NCBI GenBank assembly: GCA_021299695.1
Contig: JAJTEK010000023.1
Span: 1-64,000 of the forward strand
Source: Pirellula sp.
GTDB lineage: Bacteria; Planctomycetota; Planctomycetia; Pirellulales; Pirellulaceae
DNA length: 64,000 nt
Direction: 5' to 3'
The position numbers and the translations under genes were made by a program. The notes beneath the pieces were generated by a model. It was not told the DNA's origin and searched no databases. It worked only from the letters and a program-made list of their open reading frames with translations. Position 1 is the first letter of the stretch. The number at the start of each line of letters is the position of its first letter. Shown here piece by piece: positions 44,404 to 51,374 of this stretch.

Positions 44404-46041
44404 TCAGCCACGTCCGGTCAGTCGCCAGCGACTTCGGAACAAAAAGGCCGTCAAGAGAAAAAGGATCGCCGTGAGGATCGTAGTGAAAATAAAGTAAGAG
44501 GCAACATGGATCCAGTCTCCCCGTTTGGTTCGGGACATCTCAAGCCCGGACTGCACGGAGGTCATTGGGACACTATCGGCGGCCATCATAGGGCTGCTGA
44601 TTCCGATATAGCGAAAGGTGCTCAGGTCATCGCTTTCCGGGGCGCTGCTCCAGACTAAAAAATACAAGGCAATCGGTAGGCAGTAGAGGACCAACAAGGT
44701 GATGTACGAGACCATCAGGGCGGTACTTGTCTTGCGGACCACGGTGGAGATAAAGAGCGAGAGGACCGAATTGAAGACCGAGGCGACGAAGCAAATCGCT
44801 ACGAAGACGATCATCGCAATCCAGTTTCGGGCCACTTCGGGATTGATGCAAGCAAGAAGCATCGGGAACATCAAAAATGCGGTCAGGACCGCCGAGACTC
44901 GGTACCCAGCAAGAAGTTTTCCCCAGAGGATTTGGCTAGCCGAAATCGTGGTCGTGAGCAACAGATCTAGGGTTTGTCGTTCCCGTTCGCCGGTGATCGA
45001 GCCGGCGGTAAAGACCGGAGCGCTGAGGATGTTGAACACCAGCACGTAGCCGACGTAGAGGTAAGCAAGATCCGGCTTCCAAAAAAGCAGAATCGTCATC
45101 AACGGAATCGCAAGGATCATGCTCAGTTGGATTACAAGCCGCAGCATCAAGGTACCTTGGCTGAACAACTCCGCATGCATTTCCTTGTCGTAGATCGGGT
45201 TCGCATCGTTGGCCATGAGCGTTCGACGCCTTGGTGGAGCAAACAGATTGTCTGGGAATTGATCTCTTTGGATGACCAATCCGACGGCCTTCTTTTGCTC
45301 GTTCTCCAGATCGACCACCTCGTTTCCTTGGCTTCCGATATCGGGTGGATAGAGCAGCCTATTGGCCGCCACCGAAAGGAGCATTCCGCTTACGACAATC
45401 GAGACCGTCGGGACCAAGGTGGTAATGGCGATCAATCGAATATCCGCTTGGGAAGCGAGCATGGTCCAACCCAAAACGCCGAGAATCAGCAAGGGCAGGA
45501 TGATGACATAGCTGACGACCAGCGATGACGAAGTTCGTTTGAAATAGGAGGAGCAAAAGACGCTGATCGAACCGAAAAGAAGGATGGAAAAAAGGAGTCC
45601 AACGTAGGCAGCCAGAAGCTCATAGATCGAAACGCCCCCTAGGGGCAAGCAGAGCATGATGATCGGCAAGGAACTGATAATCAGCACGACCAAGTGGGTC
45701 AGGGCTGCGATGAGTTTTCCCAGGACGATGCTCCAGGGTCTTAAAGGACTAGCTAGGAGCATTTCGTAGGTCTTGCGTTCTTTTTCGCCGGTGATTGCGC
45801 CGGCGGCAAAGCTCGGTGCCATCAAGGAAGCGATTGCGAATTGACCGATAAAGAAAAAGTCGACGAGTCTCTGAGCCGCCGCAGACTCGACGCTCAGGTC
45901 GATCCTCGTTTCGCGTGGATAGGCGATGACGATAACCAAGGCCAATGCGACCTGGTAGACCAGCAACAGAATGAAAGCGCGGCTGGTCCGCAGGTTCGAA
46001 AGCAGTTCGCGTTGTAGGACTGGGTTGTCGGCCAGGAACAT
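44404..46041 (-). CDS. ABC-2 type permease with internally duplicated module
   Basis: This 545-residue membrane protein has about 12 hydrophobic helices. Two copies of the ABC-2 coupling motif are visible: 'AGAITGEKERKTYEMLLASPL' near residue 80 and 'AGSITGERERQTLDLLLTT' near 345. The protein is thus two fused permease halves, joined by a soluble linker around residues 235-290. No ATPase gene is adjacent, so its ATP-binding partner must be elsewhere. Many planctomycetes have this pattern. The substrate is unknown. AGGGG lies before the ATG. Confidence 0.88.
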   Translation of the reverse strand: MFLADNPVLQRELLSNLRTSRAFILLLVYQVALALVIVIAYPRETRIDLSVESAAAQRLVDFFFIGQFAIASLMAPSFAAGAITGEKERKTYEMLLASPLRPWSIVLGKLIAALTHLVVLIISSLPIIMLCLPLGGVSIYELLAAYVGLLFSILLFGSISVFCSSYFKRTSSSLVVSYVIILPLLILGVLGWTMLASQADIRLIAITTLVPTVSIVVSGMLLSVAANRLLYPPDIGSQGNEVVDLENEQKKAVGLVIQRDQFPDNLFAPPRRRTLMANDANPIYDKEMHAELFSQGTLMLRLVIQLSMILAIPLMTILLFWKPDLAYLYVGYVLVFNILSAPVFTAGSITGERERQTLDLLLTTTISASQILWGKLLAGYRVSAVLTAFLMFPMLLACINPEVARNWIAMIVFVAICFVASVFNSVLSLFISTVVRKTSTALMVSYITLLVLYCLPIALYFLVWSSAPESDDLSTFRYIGISSPMMAADSVPMTSVQSGLEMSRTKRGDWIHVASYFIFTTILTAILFLLTAFLFRSRWRLTGRG

Positions 46042-46071
46042 GGTTGATTTGCCCCTAGGTTGGATGGGCCG

Positions 46072-46434
46072 TTAGGACTTGGTCGTCCATTCGACAGGTT
46101 GCGGCGCAAGTTCTTCCGAGCAAGCCGATCCGCAATCCTTGCGGCCACTGCCTTCGAGCCGACTGATGATCCGGACCGACATATCCTCTTGGCAGAGGAT
46201 TTGGCACCCGAGGCGAACCCCGCTTAGCCCTCGGGCCTCGAGGAGTTGCTTTTCAGCGACGGTCATTTTCGAAGGTTCGCCCGAGACAAACTCGACGCGA
46301 CAGGTGGTGCATCGGGCGTTCCCTCCGCAAGCATGAAGTTGGTCGCTCGAGACCTCTTGGCGAAGCGCATTGACCAGACGTTTGCCGGTCGGAATTTCGA
46401 ATTCGCCGATACCTTCGACAGTGAGTTTTGGCAT
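46072..46434 (-). CDS. [2Fe-2S] ferredoxin
   Basis: The ATG at 46434 has AAGG upstream and gives 120 residues. The cluster ligands are C-x5-C-x2-C in 'HACGGNARCTTCRVEF' and a distal Cys in 'RLGCQIL'. This spacing is that of adrenodoxin/vertebrate-type ferredoxins. The C-terminal tail contains two more Cys ('KDCGSACSEE'). It transfers single electrons; the biotin synthase gene is upstream on the same strand, and such a ferredoxin could support that radical-SAM enzyme, though this is only inference. Confidence 0.9.
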   Translation of the reverse strand: MPKLTVEGIGEFEIPTGKRLVNALRQEVSSDQLHACGGNARCTTCRVEFVSGEPSKMTVAEKQLLEARGLSGVRLGCQILCQEDMSVRIISRLEGSGRKDCGSACSEELAPQPVEWTTKS

Positions 46435-46487
46435 GATGGACCTTGTTTTGGAGAGTTTTTCTAGAAGTAAAATTTCAAAAGGCAGGA

Positions 46488-47609
46488 TCAGCCGCAGCAG
46501 GAGCTTCGCGTCTGGTCGCTGGAACTTGGCGTTGGGCATTGGGTTCCAGAGATCTCAGTTCCAGAGATCTCAGTGCGGTTGCTTTCAGTGCTACTGGGCC
46601 AAGCCGCCTGGCCGGTGATTTCGAATCCGAGGTCTTCGATCATTTGGTAGTCCTCAGCCGGGGCTTGACCTTGGGTCGTGAGGTAATCCCCGATGAAGAT
46701 GCTGTTGGCGATCATCAGGCCCAAGGGTTGGAGCGATCGGAGGTGTCGTTCGCGACCGCCGGCGATCCGCAGTTCGCTTGCGGGGTTCACGAAGCGGAAC
46801 ATGGCCAGGGCTCGGATGCAGTCGCGTGCCGAGAGGTATTCCTTTTGCTGCATGGGTGTGCCATCGATGGCATGGAGGAAATTCAAGGGAATCGACTCGA
46901 CGGAAAGCTCCTTGAGAGAGAACGCCATTTCGACGATGTCTTGTCGGCTTTCACCCATACCGATGATTCCACCGCTGCAGAGCGCCAGTCCCGCTTTACG
47001 GACATTTTTGAGCGTCTCGATGCGGTCCTCGAAGGTGTGGGTCGTGCAGATCTCCGGGTAGTATTCTTGGCTGGTATTGAGGTTGTGGTTGACTTTGTCG
47101 ACCCCTGCGGCGGCCAGCCGTTGGGCCTGCGATTCGTTGAGCAGTCCGAGGCAGGCGCAGATATTCAAACCGTAGGTTTGCTTGATTTCAGGGACGATCT
47201 TTTCGATCGCTTGGATCTCGCGTTCGTTTGGTGCCCGGCCGCTGATGACGATGCAGTAGGTTTTGCTTTGCCGTTGCGAGGCGAGCTTGGCCCCCTCGAG
47301 CAGCTTATCGCGACTGAGGATGTTGTATTTGGGGATCGGAGCGTCGGAAATTTTCGACTGGCTACAATAGTGGCAATCCTCGGGGCAAAGTCCACTTTTG
47401 GCGTTCATCAAAAAATAAAGCTGGACGGTCTTGCCGAAGTTTCTCTTGCGTATTTCGAATGCAGCGCTGACCAGATCCACAAGCTCCTCGTCACTCGAGT
47501 TGAGGATGGCCAGAGCCTCGGTCTTCGACACATCAGATCCATCGAGGACTTTGGCGGCCAAAGTTCGCCAGGGGGATAGGACGGCGACCGCAGGGATCGA
47601 AGTAAGCAT
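46488..47609 (-). CDS. bioB: Biotin synthase
   Basis: From the ATG at 47609 the protein has 373 residues. The radical-SAM motif CxxxCxxC is in 'GLCPEDCHYCSQSK', and '[2Fe-2S]' ligand regions are intact ('CIVISGRAPNERE', 'GLNICACLGLL', 'HNLNTSQEYYPEICTTHTFEDRIETLK', 'LRIAGGRERHL'). It inserts sulfur into dethiobiotin. The last 40 residues are a Ser/Thr-rich extension ending 'SSCCG', with a tandem EISGT repeat encoded by a 15-base duplication. Two AAGGAACAA ribosome-site copies lie upstream of the start. Confidence 0.95.
   Translation of the reverse strand: MLTSIPAVAVLSPWRTLAAKVLDGSDVSKTEALAILNSSDEELVDLVSAAFEIRKRNFGKTVQLYFLMNAKSGLCPEDCHYCSQSKISDAPIPKYNILSRDKLLEGAKLASQRQSKTYCIVISGRAPNEREIQAIEKIVPEIKQTYGLNICACLGLLNESQAQRLAAAGVDKVNHNLNTSQEYYPEICTTHTFEDRIETLKNVRKAGLALCSGGIIGMGESRQDIVEMAFSLKELSVESIPLNFLHAIDGTPMQQKEYLSARDCIRALAMFRFVNPASELRIAGGRERHLRSLQPLGLMIANSIFIGDYLTTQGQAPAEDYQMIEDLGFEITGQAAWPSSTESNRTEISGTEISGTQCPTPSSSDQTRSSCCG
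46543..46572. repeat. 15-base perfect tandem duplication in the 3' end of bioB
   Basis: The unit GTTCCAGAGATCTCA occurs twice in a row and encodes two copies of Glu-Ile-Ser-Gly-Thr in the C-terminal extension of biotin synthase. The length is a multiple of three, so the frame is kept. Confidence 0.85.
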
Positions 47610-48003
47610 TTTGTTCCTTGTTGTTCCTTGATGTCTATGGATTGACATCTCTGGAGAAAGTTAGGGTTGGTTATCGGAAGGGGTTATCAAGGGGATCCAA
47701 ACCCCCGTGACTTGGTTGAGTGTCGCCCATCGGAGCGATACAACCGATTCAATCGGAGCGATTCCAAGCAAGGCACCCCGAACCGAACCGGATTGTACCA
47801 TTTCTCGATCGCTTTACGTACACCGCAAATCCGTTACACGTAGGTTCCCTTGGGATTTCTTAGCAATTATTTCCATGCAACGCCGATTCCAACCCCAGGC
47901 CTCTGCGCGCTGATTTCCGGCTCGCTAGGCCTTACCGTCGACCATCCGTCAGACGGTTCCTTCGAATCGCATCTAGCAACCTACCCCATCGTTAGGCTCA
48001 TTC
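47610..48003. other. Intergenic region between bioB and the sigma-factor gene
   Basis: About 390 bases of divergent spacer. Next to bioB, TTGTTCCTTG is repeated at 47611-47630 and supplies two Shine-Dalgarno copies. The sequence ATCGGAGCGAT occurs twice (near 47728 and 47753), a possible paired site. A short plus-strand frame (47707-47913) has no supporting features. No promoter hexamers stand out. Confidence 0.4.
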
Positions 48004-48927
48004 ATGGTTTACCCACGGTCAATGGACGGCGACGCCGAGGATTTGGGCGATGACGAAGTTCGTTTGCTGAGCAAGCGTCGGGTCAAACCCGAAGGAGATC
48101 ACCTTCAGTCCCCGCTCGAGACCTACCTTCGCGAAATCAACGAAACGAGGTTGCTCACGGCTCAAGAGGAGCAGACTCTGGCTCGGCGTGTCGGTCAAGG
48201 GGATGCCGAGGCCCGAGACCGAATGGTCCGAGCCAATCTGCGGTTGGTCGTTAACATCGCGAGAAACTATGCCGGCAAAGGGTTAGGCTTGCAGGACCTG
48301 ATTGAAGAAGGAAACCTTGGATTGCTCAGGGCCGTCGAGGGCTTTGATCCCGAGATGGGAACCCGTTTCAGCACCTATGCAAGTTACTGGATCAAGCAGT
48401 CGATCAAAAGGGCGTTGATCAATTCGTCGAAGACCATCCGCATTCCCGCTTACATGGTCGAATTGCTCAGCAAATGGCGACGAGCGACCAACCGATTGTC
48501 TGAGGCCCTCGGAAGGGTTCCGACCCAAGAAGAGACCGCTCGGCTGCTCGGATTGCCGAAGAAAAAACTCCCGATCATCAAGAAAGCGATCCAGATCCAT
48601 AACGCAACCCCTCAAGGGGATCAGTCCGACCAGGGTTGGTCACTCGGCGAGATGGTCATGGACGAGCGGCTCAAGAGTCCCGAGGATGAGCTTCTCGATC
48701 ATGACGTTTTGAAAACCGCCCTAGAGCTCGTCGGAACCCTCGATCCCCGCGAGGCGACCATCCTGCGGATGCGGTTCGGCTTGGACAATACCCCCCCGCA
48801 CACCCTCAAGGAAATCGGCTTGGAACTCGGTTTGACTCGCGAAAGGGTCCGTCAGATAGAAACCGAAGCCCTCCAACGGCTCCATCAGGCCTTGAAGGAT
48901 CCCAAGGAGCGTTACGGGCTGGCTTGA
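48004..48927 (+). CDS. RNA polymerase sigma-70 family factor (RpoD/RpoS type)
   Basis: This 307-residue factor has region 1.2 ('SPLETYLREINETRLLTAQEEQTLARRVGQGD') and region 2 ('ANLRLVVNIARNYAGKGLGLQDLIEEGNLGLLRAVEGFDPEMGTRFSTYASYWIKQSIKRAL'), including the -10-binding residues. Regions 3 and 4 are complete; the helix-turn-helix is 'TLKEIGLELGLTRERVRQIETEALQRL'. It lacks the long N-terminal region 1.1 of the main RpoD, so it is a group-2-like sigma factor. TTAGG precedes the ATG; an internal ATG at 48022 is possible. The alternative regulon is unknown. Confidence 0.93.
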   Translation: MVYPRSMDGDAEDLGDDEVRLLSKRRVKPEGDHLQSPLETYLREINETRLLTAQEEQTLARRVGQGDAEARDRMVRANLRLVVNIARNYAGKGLGLQDLIEEGNLGLLRAVEGFDPEMGTRFSTYASYWIKQSIKRALINSSKTIRIPAYMVELLSKWRRATNRLSEALGRVPTQEETARLLGLPKKKLPIIKKAIQIHNATPQGDQSDQGWSLGEMVMDERLKSPEDELLDHDVLKTALELVGTLDPREATILRMRFGLDNTPPHTLKEIGLELGLTRERVRQIETEALQRLHQALKDPKERYGLA

Positions 48928-49191
48928 GCGAAATCAGAAATTTTCGCCAAAAATCTCTAGACTATTTCCCTCACCCAGGGATACGATTGCTCCGTGGATG
49001 ACTCAGGTTTTCCCCTTGTCTGAACTCACCCAATAAGGAGTCTCGCAGGACCAGTGAAGGTCGCCAACCAAGCTCGCCGGTGCGCATCGACAGCAGCTAA
49101 CGTCTAACTGACAGCTAACTATCAGCTAAACTGCTAGATTGCGAAAACTGTCGCTTGGTTCCCCGAACGTTCACTGGAGAAGTTGACCGAT

Positions 49192-49479
49192 ATGAATGCC
49201 CCGGCGTTTCTCGAAGATCCCGTCGTACAAACAATCCTCGGGGTCGTTGTACTGGTGCTTGTTAGTTTGATCGCGTTGTACGGTTTATCCCGTCTGCGTA
49301 GTATTAATGCTCACAATCTGCAAATCGAGGAGGCACTACGGCGGAATTTTCAAGAAATGAGAACCGAGGGTGACTTAGACGATCAGGAATTCCGAAAGAT
49401 TGAGGCGTTGCTTGCAAGAAACCCATCTAGCAAACAACACCCCGAGATGAGGAACGAGCAATCGTCGAAACAGCAATAG
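49192..49479 (+). CDS. Small single-span membrane protein
   Basis: The ATG at 49192 is preceded by GGAGAAG at about 11 bases, while the TTG at 49183 is too close to it. The 95-residue product has one membrane helix near residues 12-35. A cytoplasmic helical tail 'EALRRNFQEMRTEGDLDDQEFRKIEALLA' resembles SHOCT-like short C-terminal domains. No function is known. It lies between the sigma-factor and clpX genes, with separate spacers of about 260 and 350 bases. CAGCTAAC-like repeats occur in the leader around 49096-49135. Confidence 0.7.
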   Translation: MNAPAFLEDPVVQTILGVVVLVLVSLIALYGLSRLRSINAHNLQIEEALRRNFQEMRTEGDLDDQEFRKIEALLARNPSSKQHPEMRNEQSSKQQ

Positions 49480-49832
49480 AACCGTACCGAAGAGCCGCTT
49501 TGGAAGCGATCGAGGTCTCCGGAGAAACTGTTGTGTTAAGATAGGACGCCGTCAGGAAGCGTCGTCAAGATCCACAATGAATAACCTATCGGTCTGGGAG
49601 GCCGAACTTGCAAGATCCCCGATCTTTCAAGGAACCAAAACCCAAAAAGCTCGAAAGCCATGGCACGGATTGCCGGTTTGAAAGTTCGTTTAGAATCAAC
49701 GTTTCAAAACGCTTCGGTTTCAAAACCTGTTTCAATAACGAAGTTAGACCATCGAGCAATCAACCCGTGTCCCCGTCGCCGGTTGTGGTGCACCGTAAGC
49801 ATCCACGCGAAGCGATAGATTTGGAGTCGAGT
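49480..49832 (+). other. Leader region upstream of clpX
   Basis: About 350 bases precede the clpX start. The clpX frame is open back to 49608, but that 75-residue extension is unlike ClpX proteins and lacks a ribosome site at its start. I see no other gene, hairpin or riboswitch that I can support. Confidence 0.4.
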
Positions 49833-51119
49833 ATGTCGTCAGGTAAGGATGTGATGGCCAGCAGGAAATCTACTGGCAACGGCAACACAAAGAAGAACTG
49901 TTCTTTTTGTCGCAAGAGTTATCGGGATGTCGGTCCATTGGTCGAGGGGCCCGGAGAAGTCTATATCTGCGGCGAGTGCATCGAGCTATGCTCTTCGATG
50001 CTCGAACAAGAGCAGCGTCGGCATGGGCCAACGAAAAAACTCTTTGGGGATATCCCAACCCCACGCTCGATCGTCGAACACCTCGATCAGTACGTCATCG
50101 GCCAACTGCAGACCAAACGAGCCCTAGCCGTGGCCGTCCACAACCACTACAAGCGTTTGAGCGCCGGATGGGACGACGCGAACATCGAGATCGAAAAATC
50201 CAACATCTTGCTCGTTGGGCCCACCGGTTGCGGCAAAACCCTCATCGCCAGAACGTTGGCCAAAATGCTCAACGTTCCGTTTGCCATCGGCGACGCGACC
50301 ACACTGACCGAAGCCGGCTACGTCGGCGAGGATGTCGAAAACCTCCTCTTGAAACTCCTCCATGCAGCCGACTTCGATATCGAAGCGGCTCAGCGAGGGA
50401 TCCTTTATATCGACGAGATCGACAAGATCGGCAAAACCAGCCAAAACGTATCGATCACCCGCGATGTCTCCGGAGAAGGTGTCCAACAAGCACTCCTGAA
50501 GATGCTCGAAGGGACCGTCGCGAACGTGCCCCCCCAAGGTGGACGCAAGCACCCCGAGCAGCAGTATATCCAGATGGATACGACCAATATTCTCTTTATC
50601 TGCGGGGGGACATTTGTAGGTATCGATGAAATCATTTCGAAACGGCTAGGAAAGAAATCCCTCGGCTTCGGACCAGGAACCACCATCAAAGAAGAAAAAG
50701 ATGTTGCCACACTGTTGGGTCAAGTCCACTCGGACGATATCCTCGAATTCGGCATGATCCCCGAACTCATCGGCCGCTTGCCCGTCGTTACGGCTTTGGC
50801 TCCTTTGGACGTCTCCGGACTGGTCAAGGTCCTGACCGAACCGAAAAACGCTTTGATCAAACAATACCAAGCGTTATTCGGGATGGAAAACTGCCAGCTT
50901 CAGTTCACCGAAAACGCTCTGTCTGCGATCGCCAAAAAAGCCCATACCAAGAGTGTCGGCGCCCGTGGACTCCGCAGCATCGTCGAGGAGATCATGATGG
51001 ATGTCATGTTCGATCTTCCTGAACAAGAAGAAGGAACCGTTTATACCATCGATCTGGATGAACAATCCGGAAAGGTCACTCCTGTCAAATCGATCCCGCA
51101 ACGCAAAGAAAGCGCTTGA
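49833..51119 (+). CDS. clpX: ATP-dependent Clp protease ATP-binding subunit ClpX
   Basis: The ATG at 49833 has GGAG about 8 bases upstream and gives 428 residues, the usual ClpX length. The N-terminal zinc-binding domain has C23-x2-C26 and C46-x2-C49. The AAA+ part has Walker A 'GPTGCGKT', '[15 protein letters not shown]' (pore loop), Walker B '[10 protein letters not shown]' and '[26 protein letters not shown]'. ClpX unfolds tagged proteins and feeds them to ClpP. No clpP lies here; instead a Pup-like and a PafA/Dop-like gene follow 17 bases downstream, an unusual arrangement suggesting tag-directed delivery to ClpX. Confidence 0.97.
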   Translation: MSSGKDVMASRKSTGNGNTKKNCSFCRKSYRDVGPLVEGPGEVYICGECIELCSSMLEQEQRRHGPTKKLFGDIPTPRSIVEHLDQYVIGQLQTKRALAVAVHNHYKRLSAGWDDANIEIEKSNILLVGPTGCGKTLIARTLAKMLNVPFAIGDATTLTEAGYVGEDVENLLLKLLHAADFDIEAAQRGILYIDEIDKIGKTSQNVSITRDVSGEGVQQALLKMLEGTVANVPPQGGRKHPEQQYIQMDTTNILFICGGTFVGIDEIISKRLGKKSLGFGPGTTIKEEKDVATLLGQVHSDDILEFGMIPELIGRLPVVTALAPLDVSGLVKVLTEPKNALIKQYQALFGMENCQLQFTENALSAIAKKAHTKSVGARGLRSIVEEIMMDVMFDLPEQEEGTVYTIDLDEQSGKVTPVKSIPQRKESA

Positions 51120-51136
51120 AAGCTACGCAACCTTTG

Positions 51137-51367
51137 ATGGAAAGCCAACGAATCGATATCCTAAAGAGTGCATCGTCGCCCAACGATGCAACGTCGCAAC
51201 CGGGAGCTTCGCCCGAGAAGTCGCCATCGAGCACTCCTGAGCCGGCTCCTACCGTAACCTCGATCGAAGATAGGCTCCAAGCTTGGGTTAAATCCGTTGA
51301 AAAAGATACTCAGACGCAGGTCCAAAACTATCTGGAGCAGATCGACGCGGGACAAAACGGCGAGTAG
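51137..51367 (+). CDS. Pup-like small tagging protein (candidate)
   Basis: From the ATG at 51137 (a TTG at 51116, overlapping the clpX stop, is an alternative) the product has 76 residues. Residues 10-40 are Ser/Pro-rich and look disordered. Residues 42-70 are predicted helical ('SIEDRLQAWVKSVEKDTQTQ', then 'VQNYLEQIDAG'). The last residues are GQNGE. Actinobacterial Pup is about 64 residues, disordered, with a C-terminal helix and a GGQ or GGE end, so the size, order and terminal Gly-Glu fit. It sits between clpX (17 bases) and a PafA/Dop homologue (7 bases). Similarity is weak, so the function is an inference from context plus C-terminus. Confidence 0.68.
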   Translation: MESQRIDILKSASSPNDATSQPGASPEKSPSSTPEPAPTVTSIEDRLQAWVKSVEKDTQTQVQNYLEQIDAGQNGE

Positions 51368-51374
51368 ATCGCGG

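Noticed and set aside
46543-46572. CRISPR-like repeats
   Set aside because: Only two adjacent 15-base units without spacers, inside a coding region; the same holds for 20241-20270 and the hexamers at 29462-29485.
47707-47913. Short plus-strand frame before the sigma-factor gene
   Set aside because: No ribosome site or recognisable sequence; likely spacer.
49608-49832. 75-residue N-terminal extension of ClpX
   Set aside because: ClpX normally starts shortly before its zinc domain; the ATG at 49833 has GGAG upstream.
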